Shown here in pieces: positions 56,666 through 64,000 of a stretch of DNA of 64,000 nucleotides. The notes beneath the pieces were generated by a model. The model ran no database searches, was not told where the DNA came from, and was given only the letters and a program-made list of their open reading frames with translations. This DNA comes from Enoplolaimus lenunculus (lineage: Eukaryota; Nematoda; Enoplea; Enoplida; Thoracostomopsidae), in NCBI GenBank assembly GCA_030248215.1, contig JASANG010003623.1, forward strand, positions 186,001 through 250,000, read 5' to 3'. A program made the translations under genes and the position numbers. The stretch's first letter is position 1; each line of letters starts with the position of its first letter.

Positions 56666-59600
56666 ACACAAAAACAACGCACAACTAACAAAAAAATTCC
56701 GCACTAGAAACTGGTTTTTAAAACAGGAAAACAAAACATTTTTATGTTACAAGTGACAAAAGTTTCCTCCACCCACATTAGTGTAGTTTCGGGGGGAAAC
56801 TGCAAAAGTGCCCTTCGAACGAGGTGGCTTTCCAGGGCGTTTTTTCTACTTTTAATTGCATCAATGTCCGGTAGGATAGGATATATGAAAATATAGTTGT
56901 CAAAATGAAACACGTAACCGAAATCGTTGGTATTCCAATACCAAAATGTCACCCAGCCGGATTCAGCATCACAATTGAAGGTTTGTCATAATTTTAGACG
57001 GAGTCGGAATTTTGCTGAAACATTGTTAAATCGTCTGTGTGCTGTCTTACAAATTTATCCATTGCTACATTTCGTATATGCATATTCGGTATTTCCAGGG
57101 ATGTCATCGGGTACCATTTTGGAATTCCATCCCTCCCCAAAGAAAATCTTCGTATAGCTTTTCATAGAAATCTCCGCGACAAAGGCTTTGTAAACAGGGC
57201 CAGGTTAGTTGACCCCCCCCCCCTTTCAGAGTTGTCTCTTAGCCACAGGTCAATCATTCGACTTCTCTTTAAAGGCCGTGTGTACTTGTACGGATCGAGC
57301 TAGTAAACCGCACATTGAATCGATCATACTAGAGCACCAAATGAATTTGAAGCAATTTACGAGAGCGGAGCAGCGACCAATGCAACATTATAAAGAAAAT
57401 CTTAAGTCGCGGGCGTAGCGAGCAAGTACCCAGATGCAATTATGCTATTATATCCCAAAACAACGTTTTTGTTTATTTTTGATCCGGTGCGCGCGATCTG
57501 ACCACCAGAGTTGCCCTTAGGCTCACCGATGCCCTGAGATTAAAAATTTATATACTGGTCGTTAATACCTTTAGTTCCTGTGCAATACGTGGTTAGAAAA
57601 TTTCACAAGCGAAGCGAGCCGGCAGCCAGGCGCATTTTTGTATTTTAACTGACAAAGTCTTCATGTATGGATCCAGCATAGGTTTTAAAATTGATTTTGT
57701 TTTCAAACGACGTGCTGTTTTAGGCCAGTTACTCGTTCTCGTTTATTATTTCTCATTGTGAATTGCTATTTTGCACTGTGTTTTGAGTCATTCGCAATGC
57801 GTGGCAATATATTCGTTCGTTGGTGAAATCTATAGTTTGCATATTTTGTAATTTCAACAGCTATACACGTAGTGGCGTCCGCAGAAAGTTTAAAGCGAAA
57901 TACGAGACGTACAAAATGCAGTTTTATGAATTTTTGTTTTTAACATTTTGAGATCATGTCTGAGTTAGGTATAGTTTGAACATCCGTAGTCCACTCTGCT
58001 TATCTGCACTCCTATCTTGCTCGGTCATACTAATTAATGTGCTAAGTGTTACTTACATTTGTTCTTGCAGTATTGCAAAGTAAAACAAAATTGCATGTGC
58101 GAAGCAAAATTATGACTTGGTTATCAGCTCATGTTGTAGTGGACAATTGATCGAAAATGGAAACAACCTCCGAGTAAATATATGAAACATTCTCGCACCA
58201 AACTGCATAAAATTAAAAAAATTTCTACCACGCACCAAATACCAATCACTGTTAACCGTAGGATTGCAGCGCCGAGGTTAGCACCCCTTTACCCGTCTTC
58301 GGGCTTTGCACCCTAGAAGGACTCACTTACGTTTGCTCAACGAATTTTTAGAAACACTCGTAAACGTTTACCAATTTTGGTTATTTCAATACCATCAGTC
58401 GCTGTAAAAGCATTGAATCTGTAGCTTTATGCGATTTTTTACTAAAATAAGCATTGTGTTTCTTTTATTATGAACATGGCCTCGGCAAACGGCACGAGAG
58501 CCTTGAAGAACGACAGAAACGACACATGGGCCTAGAAAAGGCTCCTAGCTACTCATAGCTACTTTTACACCTACGGTGGCACCCTGCTCAGTGGCTTCCG
58601 CAAAACATTTAAAGTAGTGGCAATAAAACCTTTAACCTTTAAAGAAGCGGTGCAATTACGAACACTTCGCCTACGCATGCGGACGCACATCAGCCTATCA
58701 CTAATTTCAGAGCAAATTATCTCAATTTAAGAAAACAATGCCTGAAACTTCAAATATTTATGTATTTAACACAAATAAATGTCTTTAGTTCGACGCAGAC
58801 TAAACAAATAAGTCTGAAATACAAAATAACAACAAAGATTTGTCCACAACGTTGACTTAGATTTGCAGAGCTTAAGCGCAGCCAAATTTTCTAATTTTAC
58901 AACCTAGGATACATCTAAGATTTTACATACATTAAAATAGGCAAATCAGTTCCTCAGTATCAGACAATTGGGTCCTACAAGTTCGAAATTTTTATCTTAT
59001 AAATGCGTTTTACTATTTTCTGGAATATATTGAATTCGAGGTTAAAATAGTAAAAGTTTAAGACACAAATGTCTCGATTTTTCACGACTGTTAGTGTCTA
59101 AAATTCAAAACTTTTCAGTTATGAAAATTTAAGAACGTAATCGTCTTAAATCTCATTTGTATAATAATTTACTGTACTCAATGAAATCTCCTGCGTTAAA
59201 TATTTACAACGAGTATATGGATTTTTGTGACTGCTTATCTTTGAAGGTGTCGTATTTATTACGAATTTGTTTACCAAGCTAGCTTTTACAGGTTTGACCG
59301 AACCGAAAAACCCGCAAATATGGGGGTAACATATTGAGGAGCAACAAACGGTTTAAGTAACAAGCTTATTAGCTTTGTTAAACTTATCTACAGGGAGGGG
59401 CAAAACTTAATTGTTTCTGGTTTATGGCTGAGCCTTGTGTCCCCATTACCTCTCTGGCTACGTTATGAAATTGATGTAATCACATTGTTTCTGTTTACTA
59501 CCTACAATGCTCATTTGTCAAGGGATTTTTTGATAAGACAGTACGAATGGTTTTGTCTAATGCCTAGTTTTTTAAGCGATTAAACTGTCAAAGAGTATTG

Positions 59601-59762
59601 TTTCATTTTGCGAAATTATATTTAACAGAGCAATCTTCAATATGCACATTTTTTTCATGTTTAAATTAGCGCCGTTTGTTTCGTCAAATTTACTGCAAGC
59701 GTTTAAACGCAAAGTGCGAAAAACCTTTGTGTAAAATTTGCCGATTTTAATTGATATTTTAG
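56666..59762. other. intron 2 DNA, nothing recognised
   Basis: A GCGAAGCGAGCCGGCAGCC motif at about 57610 belongs to a recurrent short motif of the window. A Family A end (CTCTGGCTACG) lies at about 59452-59464. No gene recognised. Confidence 0.4.
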
Positions 59763-59891
59763 AACAATGCCAATTTGGACGACTTTGATCGGATCAAAAC
59801 TTTGGGCACCGGCTCATTCGGACGGGTCATGTTGGTCAAACACAAAGAAAGCGGCGATTATTTTGCGATGAAAATACTCGACAAGCAAAAG
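59763..59891 (+). CDS. kin-1: PKA catalytic subunit, exon 3 (glycine loop, catalytic Lys)
   Basis: 129 nt between a TATTTTAG acceptor and a GTCGGG donor; phase 0 at both sides, the same size as vertebrate exon 3. It encodes [15 protein letters not shown] then [16 protein letters not shown] and [12 protein letters not shown]. The glycine-rich loop GTGSFG and the ATP-anchoring Lys of the AMK motif (Lys72 in mammalian numbering) are intact. [11 protein letters not shown] matches C. elegans KIN-1 as recalled. The donor is weak beyond the GT; no better site keeps the conserved KQK|VVK junction. Confidence 0.97.
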
Positions 59892-61326
59892 GTCGGGTTT
59901 CGTTAACTTATTTCTGTGTTTTTGACAACAACTAGGTATAACAAGTGCCTTTCCCGGATAAGCCGATTTTAGTTTTTTTTCAGGCGTGTAGCCAAGGTTT
60001 TTTGATTGGCAGGCGCCTAGGCAACAAACCGTTACAGTAATAGTAAAAGTTAAGTTTTGAACAATTCCCGACCGAAGCGAACGGAAAGCTTGACACAATT
60101 CTAAATGAATGTGTGTTCCAATGAAAATTTAACCTTTGTGTGCGTTTGAAAAGGTAAAAATGTATTGGGGTTGACAACTGCATGTGTGGTAATAGCTTCC
60201 GAAACAAATGAGGTATTGTAATTTTAATTTAATTTCAAATCCACAAACAAGTGTTTCCAACCTTCTCTGTATGCTTTATCGAATCCGAATCTGAAACTTA
60301 CATTTTTGCGGATTCTGAAACAGAATCTGAAATTTTGTTACCACCATGGTTGCTGGGGTACAATTAGTATAACAGAAATACTAAAAATACCAGCACATAA
60401 CTAATGCACATAGAGCTGTGCCATGATAACCAAGATCCTAAAGTTTCTCGGGGACTGGTTCCTGGGATCTGAGTTGTGAATTAAATAGAAAACGTTGGTG
60501 CCTTGAAAACCCTCAACGTTCTTAATTGGACAAAACATGGCTGCAGACTGGCACTCAATTCAGAACACTTATTGTGACACTGAATTACAGTATTTTTGCG
60601 TTATTTGGTGCTAGAATAAACTAAGGAATTTCGTCTGGTGCTTATGTTGCGATAACTGGCCTGGCAGTATCGCATCAACTGCGCAACGATATGAAAGCAG
60701 TCGTTAAGTAATGTATGGCAAGCGATAACAGGGGTTTCGGAGGTGTCCGTCGACAAACTTGGAAAAATAAAAACTATCGCTGACACACCTGGAATCATAC
60801 AAAGCTAAAAGTTTGGTATTGGCATTTACACCATTTGATGCAAAAAAACTGCACTGGCCTTTCACTCGTATGGTTTTCAATCTACTCTGCGTTTTTTGAC
60901 CGTGTTTGCATGCCAAAAAGTCGAATTCCTTGCTGAACAGCGTCCGAATCTAAACTGCAGCTTCCACGCTTGACTCCAAACAGAAATATTGTTCCATGGT
61001 CTCTGACTTGTGATACAAATTTTGTTTTCATCTATAGATGTTGCTTGTCGTTATCGTGATAGCAAGCGGCTACGTCAGTCTGCTTCCATATCGTACCATA
61101 TTCGCGACGTGGTTGAAATATGTACTGCAATGTCTACGTTATGCGCCCAAGTTTACTATAACCGCATGCGTACTAACTTTAAGCCTATGCTTTCCAATTT
61201 CTAACTCTTTCAGTTTTACCCTGTGTCTCAGAGTTCAGGACTCTATAATTGACACGGTTCGCGATAACTTATGAGTTTGTTGTTGAAAAAGACATGTATA
61301 ATATAGCACTGGTTTGATATTTTTAG

Positions 61327-61425
61327 GTTGTTAAACTAAAGCAAGTCGAACACACGTTGAACGAAAAGCGCATTCTGCAAGCCATCAGTTTTCCATTTTT
61401 AGTGAAAATGGAATATTCGTTTAAA
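61327..61425 (+). CDS. kin-1: PKA catalytic subunit, exon 4 (alpha-C helix)
   Basis: 99 nt between TTTTTAG and GTGAGA, phase 0 at both sides. It encodes [18 protein letters not shown] then [15 protein letters not shown]. The Glu of NEKRILQ (Glu91 in mammalian numbering), which forms the salt bridge with the catalytic Lys, is present. Size and boundaries equal those of the vertebrate exon. Confidence 0.97.
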
Positions 61426-61504
61426 GTGAGATGATTCAGTTTGTCTTGTTTGTTTTGTGGCTAATTTGGCTGAATATATATCCTTGGTAGAGAAAAGTTA
61501 GCTT

Positions 61505-61577
61505 TGCTGCGTAGTTCAGCGCATTGAGCAACGGATTGGTAATCCGTACATCGTGCGTTCGAGTCTCACTGCACTCG
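61505..61577 (+). pseudogene. tRNA-Thr(GGT)-like pseudogene or tRNA-derived fragment
   Basis: An A-box-like TAGTTCAGCGCATTGAGC and a B-box-like GTTCGAGTCTC are correctly spaced. The D stem (GTTC/GAGC), a perfect 5-bp anticodon stem ACGGA-TTGGTAA-TCCGT with anticodon GGT (61538-61540), a 5-nt variable loop and a T arm with one mismatch can be drawn. The acceptor stem pairs only at its inner four positions. Eukaryotes normally read these Thr codons with AGT (inosine), so a GGT anticodon also points to a non-functional copy. It lies in the intron between exons 4 and 5, same strand. A T-run follows at 61584. Confidence 0.6.
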
Positions 61578-61927
61578 CGCCGAATTTTTCCTAAAAAACT
61601 TTAGGTATATGGTGCTGTCGTAACTTAGCATTATTACAACTAATTTTAGACATTACTATTGCATCGTTTTACACTTTGTTTGGTATATTTTGCAAATCTT
61701 TAATATACGTGGTTCAGAGTTCGCAGAAAGCAATCGTAGTGCCCCCGGGAAAGCAGATTTCTATAATGGGGGCACATTTCATGAACTTTGCTCTAGGAAA
61801 GCTTTCCTGTGGGGCAAATTTTCAAATGACAATTTTTCCGAATAGGCACAGTTTTATGGCTAGCAAAATTTCATACTACACCGGTAATGACAGAACCATT
61901 TTTTACTGATTTTATTGCAATATTTAG

Positions 61928-62010
61928 GACAACTCTAATCTCTATATGCTGCTGGAATTTGTTGCTGGCGGCGAAATGTTCTCTCATTTGCGAAGAATTG
62001 GGCGCTTCAG
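61928..62010 (+). CDS. kin-1: PKA catalytic subunit, exon 5 (hinge)
   Basis: 83 nt between ATATTTAG and GTAATC, phase 0 to phase 2, as in vertebrates. It encodes DNSNLYMLLEFVAGGEM then FSHLRRIGRFS. The hinge reads LEFV, so the gatekeeper position (Met120 in mammals) is Leu, as I recall for C. elegans KIN-1. The Glu of GGEMF (Glu127), which binds the P-3 arginine of substrates and of the inhibitor and regulatory subunits, is kept. Confidence 0.97.
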
Positions 62011-62120
62011 GTAATCAACGAAACTTCTTGTGCTTGTTGAATATACTTGTATCCACTTAGTGTCTTCAAGAATTTATATTCACTCTGACAAGAGTATACA
62101 ATTGGTTAAATTCTATCTTA

Positions 62121-62340
62121 GGTTCGTATTCTCAAATGTGTGTAAAATTTATCACCAGTTGGTGATAGGTCACACAACTTTCGAACCAGCGATTGGTGAT
62201 GCACAAAATTTAGCACATGCTTCACATATGCTTAGCTCTATTTTTGTATCAATTTTGAGTTCAACAACTGTAAGTTAGAGACTTTGAAACCTATTACTAC
62301 CTAACTGATTATAGCTGCTACACACATTTGAGAATATTGG
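62121..62340. mobile_element. Family I MITE in intron 5
   Basis: Left end GTTCGTATTCTCAAATGTGT, right end ACACACATTTGAGAATATTGG, inverse. Inner pair ATCACCAGTTGGTGATAGG and CCTATTACTACCTAACTG. About 220 bp, non-coding; same family as 44170-44391. Confidence 0.75.
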
Positions 62341-62570
62341 AGTAGTATAGAATGCACCCAACTAGAGTTGGGGTACATTCATCAATATTTCCAAATTAAT
62401 CTACTGAGATAATTGTCAGCATAAAGTTGTTCCGATTACATCCTTAACACAGTAGTATTTGCTGAGTGTTTCAAATGGATACCACCACTCATTGGTACAT
62501 TTTATACTGTGTGAAAATAGCAAGCTTTATACCTTTGTAAGAGTCATTATGGTCTCTTTGTATCATAAAG

Positions 62571-62705
62571 GTTACGCTATAAGGTTGCGCTGTACTCGCC
62601 GTGTGCCACCGGACGTCGCCGAACGCAGCCGGACGCCGGTGCGGGACACGGCGATAATTTTTCCGCATGTCGCCGCGCGCCGCCGGGCGTTCGGCAGCAA
62701 TGCAA
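62571..62705. repeat. Family L CG-rich repeat in intron 5
   Basis: GTTACGCTATAAGGTTGCG followed by dense CCGGACG, GCCGCGCG and CGGCGA motifs. It is by far the most CpG-rich stretch of the gene body and resembles 32934-33131. The open frame through it is a shadow. Confidence 0.55.
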
Positions 62706-62828
62706 CTAAAACGAATATATACTTAATTTATTGTTATTTTTGTTAGGTTGCATCTTCGTCTACTCTATAGTACTTAACTGAAATAGTTTAGGTGTAAAAT
62801 AGTAATTAATAAAACAGATTTAAGGCGT

Positions 62829-62889
62829 GTTATATATATATGATATATATATTTATATATTTATATATATGTTTATATATATAAATATA
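62829..62889. repeat. TA-rich microsatellite
   Basis: About 60 bases of TATATA/TTTATATA repeats in intron 5. Confidence 0.9.
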
Positions 62890-63230
62890 GTTAAACGATA
62901 AGTTTAGAAAGATGTTAAGAGCAGCAGTAGCACGCAGTAATGAATGTTCAATTTTATACTTTAAAGCCACATTAGTTTAGAAAAGCAAAAGATAACATTT
63001 TATGTACCCATTTGAAAACACTTGTCCACGGACGTATCCAAAATTTTGGAAAGAATGCACAGTATGTAATTTTGAAGATGGGATTGTTGTGTTACCAAGT
63101 GAACGAATCGGAAAACCCAAACACCTAATCCAAAACCAGGTTTGACCCCTTACCCTCCGGCAACATCCTTTCAGTAGTTCTTAGTCCCAAGCCAGATCCT
63201 TGTTTAAAACGCAATTTTTATACTTTTCAG

Positions 63231-63357
63231 CGAGCCACATTCGAGATTTTACGCTGCTCAGATTGTGCTTGCGTTTGAATATTTGCATTCCTTAGACCTA
63301 CTGTATCGTGATCTAAAGCCTGAAAATCTACTCATAGATAATCAGGGTTATATAAAG
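63231..63357 (+). CDS. kin-1: PKA catalytic subunit, exon 6 (catalytic loop)
   Basis: 127 nt between TACTTTTCAG and GTAATG, phase 2 to phase 0, identical in size to the vertebrate exon. It encodes [20 protein letters not shown] then [22 protein letters not shown]. The catalytic loop YRDLKPEN has the catalytic Asp, Lys and Asn (Asp166, Lys168, Asn171) and the Glu of PEN (Glu170). [20 protein letters not shown] is as I recall for C. elegans KIN-1. The next exon should begin VTDFGFAKRVK and lies beyond the window. Confidence 0.97.
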
Positions 63358-64000
63358 GTAATGTTTCGTTCGCATAACGGTAGTGTCGCTTTGTAAAGTG
63401 ACAAAGTTATAACTGTGCATGCAAAGTACTTTTCGTTCTAAATTCTTTGTTAATTTAGAGCTGAAAATTACCGAATATTAGAGATCTGGTTTTAAAACTC
63501 AAAGACACCCGTTGTTTCAGTGTTTATTACCGCACTTTTTTTTACCTGCAGCGCATTATATTTCCCACTCAGCTTAGCTTAGTCTTTGCTTAGGCTTTGC
63601 CTTTTATAAATTTAACTTTAGTGTAGGGCAAGTAAACAAGTGCCGCTTGTGACACGTTGCTGTCAACGCTAATTTCAGATGGAATGAACGGTATCATTTA
63701 ATTTTAACGATCTGTCTTAATGCAACTTTATGCGGAGTTGACGTTATAATTGAGGCAGCTCGGAACACTTACAATAGCTAATAACATGTCTGTATATTAG
63801 CCTGTAATCAAATTCGAAATTTTTGAGTTGTTTTACTATCCTAATGTGATAGCCACCGTTATTACTGCAATTTCATGCGACATTCCGTGTTGGCAAATTT
63901 ATGCAAAGTTGTAATCAGCTAGTCGTAATGTCCTGTAGAATATCATATTCTAAACTCTGAAATTTAAATTATTTGCATTGCAGAGATGTGTTTTGGGAAA
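63358..64000. other. intron 6, incomplete
   Basis: No exon beginning VTDFG is found before the window ends. A few GCTTAGG hexamers occur at 63570-63600. Confidence 0.6.

Noticed and set aside
63982-64000. TTTGCATTGCAG followed by AGATGTGTTTTGGG as the start of exon 7
   Set aside because: The next PKA-C exon must begin VTDFGFAKRVK in phase 0; this reads RCVLG, so it is a chance acceptor or an unrelated exon.
1-64000. Retrovirus-like, LTR or Polinton-type elements
   Set aside because: No long terminal direct repeats and no protease, integrase, capsid or polymerase B motifs were seen.

Overview
This is an AT-rich eukaryotic window, almost all non-coding. It carries one recognisable gene on the + strand: the 5' part of a cAMP-dependent protein kinase catalytic subunit (PKA-C; nematode kin-1). 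Two independent clues point to a nematode. The first coding exon at 11530 begins MLKFLKNPKSG, very like the N-terminus of C. elegans KIN-1 (MLKFLKPKSSDEG, from memory). The window is also strewn with TTAGGC-type hexamers, the nematode telomere repeat, including five perfect tandem copies at 49493-49522. Large introns and heavy repeat load argue against a compact genome; I cannot name the genus.

Gene layout: three candidate alternative first coding exons (11530-11596, 35770-35914, 51232-51265) all begin with ATG, all end in phase 1 directly before GTAAGT, and all can join the shared exon 2 at 52202-52263. Exons 3 to 6 follow at 59763-59891, 61327-61425, 61928-62010 and 63231-63357. The common exons are 62, 129, 99, 83 and 127 nt, matching the vertebrate PKA-C exon pattern as I recall it. 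They encode the A-helix, glycine loop, catalytic Lys, alpha-C Glu and the YRDLKPEN catalytic loop. The DFG segment and C-lobe lie beyond the right edge. Intron lengths range from 40.6 kb (exon 1a to 2) down to 0.5 kb (exon 4 to 5). The first exons imply several promoters giving isoforms that differ only at the N-terminus.

The rest is upstream DNA (1-11529) and introns filled with short non-autonomous DNA transposons. At least four families have hAT-like 8-bp target-site duplications that can be read directly. Family A (ends CAGGCCCGTAGCCAG, about 170 bp) is most numerous. Family B has ends CAGTGGCGGATCCAGG. A 756-bp element has ends CAGGGATGGGCGGTC. Family D (ends GGCCAATGT) is notable because its interior is made of telomere-like TTAGGC hexamers. 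A further family (C, ends CTGTAGTGACCC) sits between TA dinucleotides. There are also long foldback elements, a 79-bp tandem array, a roughly 170-bp tandem array, a decayed LINE reverse-transcriptase fragment (26490-27065, minus strand) and a tRNA-Thr-like pseudogene in intron 4. No transposase gene, retrovirus-like element, CRISPR array or second protein-coding gene was recognised. The most unusual signals are the telomere-repeat-bearing hAT-like family and the trio of phase-matched alternative first exons.
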